Of a stretch of DNA of 64,000 bases, positions 46,827-56,706 are shown in pieces. The stretch is from a cyanobacterium PCC 7702 (GTDB taxonomy: Bacteria > Cyanobacteriota > Cyanobacteriia > Cyanobacteriales > Nostocaceae): assembly GCA_000332255.1 (NCBI GenBank), contig KB235926.1, forward strand, positions 3,718,815-3,782,814, written 5' to 3'. Every line of letters starts with the position of its first letter. The first letter of the stretch is position 1. The notes below the pieces were generated by a model. It worked only from the letters and a program-made list of their open reading frames with translations, did no database searches and was not told the origin of the DNA. The translations under genes were made by a program, and so were the position numbers.

Positions 46827-47379
46827 TCCGGTTTTCTCAAGCAGCGAAAATTCCAACTGAGCAGGAACAGATAATTTCTTCCACAAAGGGCAATTATTTG
46901 CTACCTTAATCAAGCTTAACTTGTGCAGGTAAATTATTCTGACTTTAGATGGCGCTGCAGTTTTGATTTCGTTTTGACGTCAATGGTTGACTTCAGCCCA
47001 AAACTCAAACTCTTATTTTCCTCAAGCCCGCAGGTACGTGCCGCAGATAATTTCAGTTAATACACGCGTCCTCATAAACCCTCCTGTTCTAAGCTACTGG
47101 GGTGTTTGTATCATATATACTCTGGCTGCAATTTTGGAAAAAAAGACATTATAATTAAACACCAATTCTCTGCGGCTTTTGAGTCAAAAATGAAAAATTT
47201 TTCTGGGGGTGCGATCGCTTGTAACTGCTGGGTGAAAGTGACCGGCAAAATTTCTAGAATGAAAAATGGCAGGAACCTCTGTTGCTGCCATTTGCCCAAA
47301 ACAAGCAATCGACAATTTTAACACTCAAAAGTAGCGGCGATCGCTTATTCTTTATTTTGTCCGATCTCAATCATCTTCT
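46827..47379. other. Divergent intergenic region between terC and plsC
   Basis: The 553-bp gap holds a possible 17-codon leader ORF (47022-47075, minus strand) and the hairpin AATGGCAG/CTGCCATT (47265-47292). I looked for a yybP-ykoY manganese riboswitch, which often precedes terC genes, and did not find its conserved core. The rest shows nothing clear. Confidence 0.4.
47022..47075 (-). CDS. Possible leader peptide upstream of terC (MRTRVLTEIICGTYLRA)
   Basis: ATG at 47075 is preceded by GGAGGGTTT, one of the best ribosome sites in the window. The frame encodes 17 residues and stops at 47022. It lies about 195 bp upstream of the terC ATG on the same strand. No homology is claimed; the strong ribosome site is the only support. 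A leader peptide or a small protein are both possible. Confidence 0.35.
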   Translation of the reverse strand: MRTRVLTEIICGTYLRA

Positions 47380-48018
47380 GTGGGCAAAAGCCGCGAACCA
47401 TTTGTCAGTCTCCTGCTCTACCACGCCTTTAAGTGGTCTGTTGTTAGCCCCATGCTGCACGTTTACTTTCGGGGTCGCATTTACGGCGCACAAAACGTTC
47501 CCAAACAAGGACCGCTAGTGGTAGTTAGCAATCATGCTAGTAACTACGATCCGCCAATTGTATCTAATTGTGTTGGCCGTCCGTTAGCATACATGGCCAA
47601 GGAAGAATTGTTTCAAATTCCAATTCTCAAACACGCGATCGCTTTGTATGGAGCTTATCCAGTCAGTCGAGGTACACCAGATCGCGCTGCTATTCGCGCC
47701 GCCTTAAAGTACTTGGCACAAGGATGGGCTGTTGGTATTTTTTTACAAGGAACTCGCACTTCCGACGGACGCATTACAAATCCAAAACGAGGTGCAGCAT
47801 TAATTGCTGCTAAAGCCCAAGCACCATTATTGCCGGTTAGTTTGTGGGGTACAGAAGCTATCGAGCAAAAAGGAGCTGTTATTCCTCGTTCGGTCCCCGT
47901 CACGGTCAGAATCGGAGAACCAATCCCAGCACCTAACTCCACGGATAAAGAAGAATTAGAAGCTGTCACCCAAAAATGTGCTACCACCATCAATGCACTG
48001 CACGCTCTGGGACGGTAA
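47380..48018 (+). CDS. plsC: 1-acylglycerol-3-phosphate acyltransferase
   Basis: The 212-residue protein starts at GTG 47380 and matches PlsC. The acyltransferase motif NHASNYD (His-x4-Asp) is near residue 51, KEELFQIPILKHAI follows, then FLQGTRTSDGRI, where the usual EGTR reads QGTR. It adds the second acyl chain to lysophosphatidate in membrane lipid synthesis at the inner membrane. The E-to-Q change is in the motif that contacts the glycerol phosphate and could alter acceptor choice. It has no close operon partner. Confidence 0.9.
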   Translation: MGKSREPFVSLLLYHAFKWSVVSPMLHVYFRGRIYGAQNVPKQGPLVVVSNHASNYDPPIVSNCVGRPLAYMAKEELFQIPILKHAIALYGAYPVSRGTPDRAAIRAALKYLAQGWAVGIFLQGTRTSDGRITNPKRGAALIAAKAQAPLLPVSLWGTEAIEQKGAVIPRSVPVTVRIGEPIPAPNSTDKEELEAVTQKCATTINALHALGR

Positions 48019-48296
48019 GCAGCCTTTCTCTGTTTGCGGTTGTGCAAGCAAAAATATGTACTAAGGAAGTGGTAATTACAACTCAATATCTATAAGTTAA
48101 GAATAATTTCAAGGCGAAAAACTCTTTTGGTAAAAGGATTTTATTCACCGCAATTCCTGGTGGCTTTCATTTTATCTTCCGATCGGGAAATGAAACTAAC
48201 CCACGCTTATGCCTTCTTTCCTATTCTTTTACCAAAGCAGAAAAGCCTTTAAATGCTATTTTTTATCTTTGCCTTGTGGCTCTTTTTTATGAAACT

Positions 48297-49364
48297 ATGA
48301 GTAGCTTTGGAGCCAATAATTTTTGGTCGCGACTAAATAATCTAGTTTTAGTTCGCTTTTTGCTTTTAGTAGCTTCTGGTTGGACAATTGTACAGCTTTT
48401 AGCGTACTTTGAACCTGTTATTGTCATTTTCACATTTGCTACTATTTTAGCTTTTTTGCTTAGCTATCCTGTACAATGGCTGCGACGTTTTTTCCCTCAT
48501 AATGTTGCCGTTGTCATAGTTTTTTTAATCAGTATTATTCTCCTCGGAGGTTTGATAATTACTATTAGTTTAACAGTTTTGTCCCAAGCACAGCAATTAA
48601 TCAATAGCTTGACTGTTTTTTTAAATTCTTTACCACCTTTGGTAGAAAAAATAGAATTGTTTCTCAGAGCGCGAAATATTCAAATCGACCTCAGCCTGTT
48701 AGAAGGACAGTTGCGAAATAAGGCTCTCTCTTATCTGGTTAGCGGTTTTGCTATTTTACAATCAATTTTAACTAATTTTGTGACTTTTATATTAATCGCC
48801 GTTGTGGCTTTTTTCATGCTACTAGATGGAGAAAAACTTTGGCATTTTCTTGTGAAACAAATACCAGAACCGCGACGCAGTAGATTTACTAATGTCATCA
48901 AACGTAAATTTTTAGGTTTTTTTCGGGGTCAGTTGCTACTGACGTTATTCTTTAGCGCTACAACTTTCATTGCTTTTGTTTGCTTGAAAGTGCCTTTTGC
49001 ATTGATTTTGTCGGTGCTCGTGGGGATACTAGACATAATTCCCGGTATCGGAGCAACATTAGGCATCAGCGCAGTGACCTTAATTGTTCTTTCTCAAGAT
49101 ATATGGTTAGCAATTAAAATCCTGGTTGTTTGTATCGTGCTTCAGCAAATACAAGATAATTTGCTCGCGCCCAGAATTATGCAGGGAGCGTTAAATCTCA
49201 ATCCGGTTGTGGTATTTTTTGCTTTACTAGTAGGAGCAAGAATAGCAGGTATTTTGGGAATTTTTATTTCGATTCCCATGGCAGGAGTAATAGTTTCTTT
49301 CTTTGAAATAGAGGAGATGAAGGCAGAAAAAATAGAGACAAATTCACTGGAATCAGAGAAGTAA
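48297..49364 (+). CDS. Second AI-2E family permease
   Basis: ATG 48297 is preferred; GTG 48276 is seven codons upstream. The 355-residue protein has the same layout as the permease at 39448: YFEPVIVIFTFATILAFLLS, a soluble segment, then GILDIIPGIGATLGISAV and QDNLLAPRIMQGALNLNP. The two share the family motifs but differ enough to be old paralogues. The substrate is unknown. The tail is charged. The DUF2288 gene follows 78 bp downstream. Confidence 0.88.
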   Translation: MSSFGANNFWSRLNNLVLVRFLLLVASGWTIVQLLAYFEPVIVIFTFATILAFLLSYPVQWLRRFFPHNVAVVIVFLISIILLGGLIITISLTVLSQAQQLINSLTVFLNSLPPLVEKIELFLRARNIQIDLSLLEGQLRNKALSYLVSGFAILQSILTNFVTFILIAVVAFFMLLDGEKLWHFLVKQIPEPRRSRFTNVIKRKFLGFFRGQLLLTLFFSATTFIAFVCLKVPFALILSVLVGILDIIPGIGATLGISAVTLIVLSQDIWLAIKILVVCIVLQQIQDNLLAPRIMQGALNLNPVVVFFALLVGARIAGILGIFISIPMAGVIVSFFEIEEMKAEKIETNSLESEK

Positions 49365-49442
49365 ATCTATCCAGAGAAAGAGTAATTTTTGAAAAGAGAG
49401 TGTAATTTTGAGTATAATAATTTTTGGGTAGAAAGAAAAGAA

Positions 49443-49742
49443 ATGACTAATCAAGATTTAAGAGCACAGTTAACAGAAAATCTGGATGAAGCCGAGTGGG
49501 AGTGGTTAGTCCCCCATATGCTGCGAGATGCGGTAATTGTGGTAGCACCAGAACTAGACTTATTAGATGTGGGGGTAGCGATCGCCAGTGATAATGTTTC
49601 TGAAGTCAAAATTTGGATTGAAGAAGCATTAATTGCAAAACCTTCAGCTGGACAACTAACCGAGTGGAATAGCGATCGCGCCAGAAGATTTCATACTCTC
49701 ATCGTACAGCCCTTTGTGCTGGTGCAAGAAAAAGCAACTTAG
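49443..49742 (+). CDS. DUF2288 family protein
   Basis: ATG 49443 is preferred over an upstream frame from 49389 and gives 99 residues. It matches DUF2288: NLDEAEWEWLVPHMLRDAVI, a hydrophobic centre (DVGVAIASDN) and the conserved end FHTLIVQPFVLVQ. The family is small, soluble and of unknown role, and is found in cyanobacteria and proteobacteria. Its last four bases overlap the end of the WD40 gene on the opposite strand. Confidence 0.85.
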   Translation: MTNQDLRAQLTENLDEAEWEWLVPHMLRDAVIVVAPELDLLDVGVAIASDNVSEVKIWIEEALIAKPSAGQLTEWNSDRARRFHTLIVQPFVLVQEKAT

Positions 49743-51595
49743 CGACAAGGCAAAAGCATAATTGTCTGATTTTCATTAGCGGTAGCTAATTTTTTGCCAT
49801 CCGGGCTAAAAGTAACAGAATAAACTGCGCTTTGGTTTTCTGTAAAAGTACGAACCACATCACCTGTTTCGACTTTCCATAACTTCACTGTTTTATCTTG
49901 ACTACCACTAGCTAAAATTTTTCCATCTGGACTAAAAGCAAGACAATAAACTTCCTCAGTATGTCCTAGAAAAGTGCGAATTTCCTTACCATTTTCTACG
50001 TTCCACAATCTAATAATTTTGTCTTGACTGGCACTAGCCAAGAATTTACCATCCGGACTGAAAGCGACAGCATAAATTCTTCCCCAAGAACGAGAATCTT
50101 CTTTGAGAGTGAGGAATTTATTTTGGGTGAGATACCAAATTTTTATAGTTCTATCACCGTCGCCGCTACCACTAGCTAAAATTTTGCCATCTGGACTAAA
50201 AGCAACACATAAAACTTCATCTGTATGTCCGGTGAGGGTATATGTTTCTTGCCGCTTTTGTATATACCAAAGCTTAATAGTTTTATCCTGACTACCACTA
50301 GCTAAAATTTTACCATTGGGACTAAAAACAACAGAGTAAACTTTTTGTTGATGTCCTGTTAAGTTACCTATTTCTTCTTTCGTAGCTACGTTCCACAATT
50401 TAATATTTGGGTCATCAGTTCCAGCAGCTAAAATATTTCCACTGGGATGAAAAGCCACAGCATTTACTTTTGTAGAGACTGAAATAGTACGAGGTTCCTG
50501 ACTAATCAAATGCCAAATTTTAATCGTGCGATCGTGACTACCACTAGCTAAGGTTTGTCCGTCACGAGTAAAAGCAATAGAAACAACTCGGTGGGAATGT
50601 CCTTGGAGAGTGGATAAGGAGTGGAATTTTTGTATTATCGTTGGCTGGGATAAGGGTGAAGTGACCGCTGGTAGGAACACCTTTGCAGCTTCAGAATCCA
50701 GACTGAATTTGAAGTCTTTGTTTGTTTGTGTTGGTAGTTGACTGCTTGCTGAAGTTAGCTTTTGCAGTTCAGTTTGGAGTAGGGCGATCGAGTAGTGGAA
50801 TTCTTCTAGGTGTTTAGCAGTATTTTCATTCAACTGTTCAAAAGATTGTTTGAGGGGCTGGATTTGTTGTTGAATATTTATGTGCAATTGTTTGGTAAAA
50901 GCTTCCAGCTGTTGCAGGCGTTGGTTAATAGCATCTATGTTTGGTAGTTGCTCCCACCTTTGGAATGTTTCCGTTTGTTGCTGAGTACTTTGACTCCACT
51001 GTTTGGTAAAAATTTCTAATTGTTCCAGACGCTGTCTGAGCAGTTCAAATTGTTGGTAAGTAGTTGTATTTAACTGCTGCGTGTAAGTATCAAGCTGGTT
51101 GAAATACTGTCTGAGCTGCTCGAGTTGTTGCTCAACAGTTGTCCCGAGCTGTTGTGTAAAAGCGTCTAGTTGGGCAAGATGCTGTCTTAGAGGTTCGAGT
51201 TGCTGGTCAAAAGTTCTGCTCAATTGTTGTCTGAAAGTATCAAGCTGTAACAATCGCTGGCGAACCACATCGGTAGTTTGTTCTTGTTGGTAACGCTGTA
51301 TTTCCTGTATTTGCTGTTGAGTGGTTTGACTGAAGTTTTGTGTAAAGCGATCGAAGTTCTCCAAACGTTGTCTGAGGGGATCGATGAGTCGGTCTAATTG
51401 GGCGATCGCGCTTTGCTGGTGCTGCTTGTTTAAATTTTTCAATCGTTCCCGATTAGCCACATTTAACCCCATAGCTACAGTCAAAGGAGCTGCGGCGTAC
51501 ACAGCTTGCTGAGTTACTGCTGCTACAAAGGTTCCAACTGCAGAGGCGTATAAACAAACGTATTCAGTAACTTCTAGCCAGTGGAGTTTGGTCAT
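49739..51595 (-). CDS. Membrane-anchored coiled-coil protein with a seven-blade WD40 propeller
   Basis: A longer frame begins at TTG 51649, but ATG 51595 with MTKLHWLEVTEYVCLYASAV is the likely start (about 618 residues). The N-terminus has one or two hydrophobic segments (to about 45). Residues 60-300 form a Gln-rich coiled coil built partly of 25-residue repeats with cores such as LRQHLAQLDAFTQQL and LRQYFNQLDTYTQQL. The C-terminal half holds seven WD40 repeats (signature SPDGKILASGSQDKTIKLW), enough to close one propeller. It looks like a membrane-tethered scaffold whose propeller is held away by a long stalk. The partner is unknown. Confidence 0.88.
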   Translation of the reverse strand: MTKLHWLEVTEYVCLYASAVGTFVAAVTQQAVYAAAPLTVAMGLNVANRERLKNLNKQHQQSAIAQLDRLIDPLRQRLENFDRFTQNFSQTTQQQIQEIQRYQQEQTTDVVRQRLLQLDTFRQQLSRTFDQQLEPLRQHLAQLDAFTQQLGTTVEQQLEQLRQYFNQLDTYTQQLNTTTYQQFELLRQRLEQLEIFTKQWSQSTQQQTETFQRWEQLPNIDAINQRLQQLEAFTKQLHINIQQQIQPLKQSFEQLNENTAKHLEEFHYSIALLQTELQKLTSASSQLPTQTNKDFKFSLDSEAAKVFLPAVTSPLSQPTIIQKFHSLSTLQGHSHRVVSIAFTRDGQTLASGSHDRTIKIWHLISQEPRTISVSTKVNAVAFHPSGNILAAGTDDPNIKLWNVATKEEIGNLTGHQQKVYSVVFSPNGKILASGSQDKTIKLWYIQKRQETYTLTGHTDEVLCVAFSPDGKILASGSGDGDRTIKIWYLTQNKFLTLKEDSRSWGRIYAVAFSPDGKFLASASQDKIIRLWNVENGKEIRTFLGHTEEVYCLAFSPDGKILASGSQDKTVKLWKVETGDVVRTFTENQSAVYSVTFSPDGKKLATANENQTIMLLPCR

Positions 51596-51832
51596 AAGTG
51601 GACTTTGCTGTAATTGCTGCTGGAAATAAAAAACAGCTATCACCCCCAAAGGGATTTTCCTCCATCTTCTGGCAAGCGCGTACTGGAAATCTGTGCCGAA
51701 AATTTCCCATTACTGAAGATGAAATCGCTCCAGGTACTTTCTTTGTTTACCTTCGCCACCGACATAGTAACTTCCGACTTTTGTCAAAGTTTTTCTATCC
51801 CCAGATAGAAAAAGATTGTATCGATGTTCTGA

Positions 51833-52981
<1,149 letters not shown>

Positions 52982-53013
52982 AAGTGATATGATGGGGGTG
53001 ATATCTGGTAATT

Positions 53014-53087
53014 GGGGCTGTAGCTCAGTTGGATAGAGCGAGCGCCTCCTAAGCGCTAGGTCGCGCGTTCGAATCGCGCCAGTCCCG
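53014..53087 (+). tRNA. tRNA-Arg (anticodon CCT)
   Basis: The 74-base sequence folds as a tRNA. The acceptor stem GGGGCTG pairs with CAGTCCC with one G-T pair. The D arm is GCTC-AGTTGGATA-GAGC. The anticodon stem AGCGC/GCGCT closes the loop CTCCTAA, so the anticodon is CCT (codon AGG). The T arm is GCGCG-TTCGAAT-CGCGC and the discriminator is G. CCA is not encoded. Confidence 0.97.
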
Positions 53088-53362
53088 TAATAATGTCATG
53101 AAATTACTAAGAATACTTAATTGTTTTGGCCCTGTGTTAAATTCAAAGTAAAGTACTTAGAACACTTTGCATCTGCCTTCAGAAATAGATAAAATCTAGC
53201 ATCAGATCCGCAGCAAGTGCTTGTAATCTCAAGCACCGCTGACGACATGTAAAGTTGAAAAAATAGTTGAGATGCTGGTCTAAAGCTATTGTTTTTAACT
53301 TTACAGATATCCTGTTGTTCTTTTTCAAGAAAAATTGTTGAAGTTGCTAAAGTTATAAAACC

Positions 53363-53917
53363 TTGAAAAAGCTACTACTTGCTGCAGTTTGTTCTCGATT
53401 AATGCTTCTAGTTCTACCATTAACATTGTTGTGGAGTTATAAAGAAATACAAGGTCAATCAGTACAACCGCAGGCTATTTTGGTTTTGGGTGGTTCAACA
53501 GTGAAGTTAGAGCGAGAAAAGTTTACAGCAGATTTTGCTCGCAAACATCCCCACCTACCCATATGGATTTCTGGGGGTAGTCCTCCCCAGGTAACCAAAC
53601 AGGTGTTCGCCAAAGCGGGAATCGATCCTAAGCGATTGCACCTAGACTACCGAGCCAACAATACGGTAGAAAACTTTACAACACTAGTGGATGAACTGAA
53701 AAAAACTGGTATCAAAAGTGTCTACTTGATTACCTCTGACTTCCACATGCGCCGTGCCAGTATTGTCGGCGAAATTATCTTGGGTAGTAGAGGGATAGAT
53801 TTTAAACCTGTATCGGTGCCATCGGGTAATTCACCGGAACCACTGACAAAATCTATACGTGATGGAGTGAGGTCCTTAGTATGGGTAGCAACAGGCTATA
53901 CAGGAGGAAATAAATAA
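53363..53917 (+). CDS. YdcF-like (DUF218/ElyC-SanA group) envelope protein
   Basis: The reading starts at TTG 53363 and has 184 residues. The N-terminus is a membrane segment (LLAAVCSRLMLLVLPLTLLW). The domain that follows has the DUF218 motifs: AILVLGGST, IWISGGSPPQ, NTVENFTTLVDELK and YLITSDFHMRRA. Members such as SanA, ElyC and YdcF act at the envelope, some in peptidoglycan precursor control, others binding S-adenosylmethionine. The exact role is unknown here. It is alone on its strand, followed by a 378-bp gap. Confidence 0.85.
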   Translation: MKKLLLAAVCSRLMLLVLPLTLLWSYKEIQGQSVQPQAILVLGGSTVKLEREKFTADFARKHPHLPIWISGGSPPQVTKQVFAKAGIDPKRLHLDYRANNTVENFTTLVDELKKTGIKSVYLITSDFHMRRASIVGEIILGSRGIDFKPVSVPSGNSPEPLTKSIRDGVRSLVWVATGYTGGNK

Positions 53918-54295
53918 GAGGAGCAGAGAAATACTAGCTAAATATCTAAATTTGACAATAATACCGTAAATATACTGAATTATCTGACGCTTGCCAAAAA
54001 AATTCCGTAAATATTCCGGAATCAACCTTCACTGTTTCGTATATAGTTAATGTAGCTAAATTCAGCAACTATACCGAATCAATTAACTGTAATCACTTAT
54101 CTAAAGCCTTAAAAGTGTCCCCTTTTCCAGTTGGAAGAGGGGATAATATTTTCCCGAAAATTACGGAAGTTTACAAATTGTTGACAGGAAAGGAAAACAA
54201 GGAAATAAAAACAGAATTAACTTTAATCTATATATTGTGGGGTAGAAATTGCTCTGGCTCGGGCAACTCACTACAGAATAGAAAACGCAACAGCC
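53918..54295. other. AT-rich intergenic region with a strong hairpin
   Basis: The direct repeat CCGTAAATAT occurs at about 53964 and 54006. A hairpin TCCCCTTTTCC-AGTT-GGAAGAGGGGA lies at 54118-54143; its 11-bp stem has one T-G pair and is followed by TAATATTTT. It may terminate a transcript from the YdcF gene or a small RNA. No coding frame is convincing. Confidence 0.45.
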
Positions 54296-54904
54296 ATGAG
54301 TAGCAGGAGAGTTTTTTTTCGGCAGATAGTTGGTATAGTAACTTTAGTATCGTTATCCACGGGCAGTTGCGGAGCCACGGACAACACTAACAAAGTAGTT
54401 ACCCCTACCCAAAGGAGCGATCGCTCGCACAAAGAGGTGCAAACAATGAAATTAATCAGCAGTGCGTTTGCAACCAATGACTTTATTCCTGCCAAATATA
54501 CTTGCGATGGAGCAGATATTTCTCCTCCCCTGAGTTGGGACGATCCTCCACCAGGAACCGAAAGTTTTGCCTTGATTGCAGAGGATCCCGATGCGCCAGG
54601 ACGAACATTTGTTCATTGGGTGGTCTACGATATCCCCCCTACAATCAAGCAATTATCAGAGCACGTTGCACCTGTAAAAACCTTACCCAGTGGCGGCGTT
54701 CAAGGTAAAAATGATTTTGGCAATCTTGGTTATGGTGGACCTTGTCCTCCCAGTGGCATTCATAGATATTATTTCAAACTATACGCACTAGATAAAAAAT
54801 TGGGCTTGCAACCTGGTGCTAGCAAAAACCAGGTAGAAGCAGCTATCAACGGTCACGTTTTGGCAACCGCTGAATTAATAGGACGTTATCAGCGCCAACG
54901 ATAA
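54296..54904 (+). CDS. YbhB/YbcL-type phosphatidylethanolamine-binding protein (PEBP/Raf-kinase-inhibitor-like)
   Basis: The 202-residue protein begins with a signal-like stretch (IVGIVTLVSLSTGSCG; Cys25 might be a lipoprotein site, though the lipobox is imperfect). The PEBP domain follows: FIPAKYTCDGADISPPLSW, EDPDAPG, FVHWVVYDIPP and GIHRYYFKLYALD. These are the conserved ligand-pocket parts of bacterial PEBP-like proteins. The physiological ligand is unknown. The protein is exported if the signal is real. Its stop codon lies 31 bases from the end of the converging Hsp70-like pseudogene. Confidence 0.9.
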   Translation: MSSRRVFFRQIVGIVTLVSLSTGSCGATDNTNKVVTPTQRSDRSHKEVQTMKLISSAFATNDFIPAKYTCDGADISPPLSWDDPPPGTESFALIAEDPDAPGRTFVHWVVYDIPPTIKQLSEHVAPVKTLPSGGVQGKNDFGNLGYGGPCPPSGIHRYYFKLYALDKKLGLQPGASKNQVEAAINGHVLATAELIGRYQRQR

Positions 54905-54934
54905 AGATAATAGTAGCGATCGCTGATGGGGAAA

Positions 54935-56597
54935 TTAATGCAATCCGCAAAAAGGATCCCGTTCGATCTCGACATGATGCGATTGAGTTTGTAAGCGATC
55001 TCGAAACACACATCCGTGTTGTTTGAGACATTCAGGAGCAGGTGATGTCCAATAAGGTACTTCCAAAGCATGAACTCGCAACACACCTTGTCTGTTTAGA
55101 GAAACATAATATTTGCAAGGATATTCCGTTTTAATTTCTGGTTGGGGTAACTCGCCAATTAACTCCTAATAATTCGATTCGGGTTTGCGAAATTGAAAGT
55201 AAAAAGCATGTTTTCCACTCGCAGGAAAGGGAGGTAATTCTGCAATCAAGCCTAGATCTTGGATTTGGGTAGTATTTTCGTCTGGCTGTAATCTGTTTGA
55301 GCAGCAAACACAGTGCTATGAGCATCCGTTTTGAGAGCGCTAGCAGATTCAGCAACATTGACCGCAATATCACATACTACTTTACCTTCATCGGAAATCA
55401 CTGTCGGTATGCCTATAACTTTTGCAGCATTGAGGTAAGGAATATTCGTAGAAATAAGATAGTGGGGATTTCCTCGAGAAAGCAGCACGTCGATGTCTAA
55501 TTTTTGATTAATTTCAAACTGGATTTGGATCAAATTCTTAAAATCTTCCTCACTCATTACCAATTTTTTCCTCAAAGCATCCCCGTTGTAACTACCCCAC
55601 AGCTGCAGTTTCATATTTTCAAAATCTTGACGCCTAATATTGTTAGTCAATTGCATTCCCAACCAGCGACTGCGAAACTTTGCCATTCTAAAGACGGAAC
55701 GCGAAAAACTTCATGGTAGATGCGATTTAAACGCTTGCTTGCAGCGCGGCGAAACCCGATTTCTATTTCCCGGATCGCTTCCAAAAACTTTTCTGCAGGT
55801 AAACTACGTAAATTTACAGAATTTTCTTGCAAGTTTTTACAAACTTCAGCGAGAAATTTCTGCCATTCTTGCGCCCAAGCTTCACAACTTATTCCGGGTA
55901 GATCGTCTGCAGGACGCTCACCAATCCATGCTGCGAGGCGATCGCCCAACTTTACTTCTTGTTCTTTGGGAAAAGCATAAGGCGTCACGATCACCTTGGG
56001 ATCGTAAAGCATCACTGTAGAATTAGAAGTACCAAAATCAATGGCAAACCAACCAGGATAAGTGATTTCTGAGTTTTGATTTTCAGGCGGTGATTTTGTT
56101 TGCAGCGCTGGAGAAGAAGTTGTCAATTCTGTAAAAGTCATGAAAGGTTCTTTGGAGGAATAATCTTTAACTGGATAAGTCCAGATATTGCATTCGGCGA
56201 TCGCCTGCTTGCTTGCAGATAATAAAATGGATTCGCCTGCACTGTCCGAGTCAAAATACTCTACAATCACTTGTAAAGTACAGTTAACGCTCGGCGATAA
56301 AGGTTGATACCACAGACAATCATTTTGTCTCAATCTTTGGGGTGTAGAAAGTTTGAGAAGCCTATCAATACCAAAATCTACATTTTTATAGGCTGCTTGC
56401 ATCTATTTTGCCAAATCTTGGGGCGTACCGGTTACAGATATATGAATTCGGTAGATATAGGGAAAATTGCAATTAGGAACTGGTTTAATTTCAATCGCTG
56501 GTAGCAACAACAGAGATGGTTCGTTAGGATTGGTGCGCAATTGATAGCGATGAAAAAGTTCAATTTTTACAGGTATTGATCTTCGCCTCAAAGCCAC
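54935..56597 (-). pseudogene. Decayed actin/Hsp70-fold protein gene
   Basis: Pieces in all three frames read as one protein. From GTG 56597 a 64-codon piece ends at TAG 56405-56403 and continues in the same frame for 251 codons; the TAG could be a former CAG. This part has the phosphate-1 motif of the actin/Hsp70 fold, AIDFGTSNST (about 56043-56014). The frame is lost near 55680, and a 144-codon piece follows to 55252. Another shift near 55275 leads to PPFPASGKHAFYFQFRKPE, then TAG 55168, and the last piece ends VHALEVPYWTSP...DPFCGLH at 54935. Phosphate-2 and adenosine motifs are not seen, so an internal deletion near 55680 is likely. It lies downstream of the dynamin-like pseudogene on the same strand. 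Confidence 0.8.
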
Positions 56598-56706
56598 TAG
56601 ATAATGTATGGATTAAATCCAAAAAAAACAATAATATATACAAAATAACTATTTATCTTCCTGAATTTTTACGTATTTTGCATGCTTGGTTATTAGTTAA
56701 TCCAAC

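Noticed and set aside
46827-47110. yybP-ykoY manganese riboswitch before terC
   Set aside because: The conserved GGGGAGTA and internal-loop elements of that motif were not found on the minus strand.
47106-47321. 71-codon plus-strand frame in the terC/plsC gap
   Set aside because: It has no ribosome site or recognisable composition, an opposite-strand frame of equal length covers it, and the region contains a hairpin.
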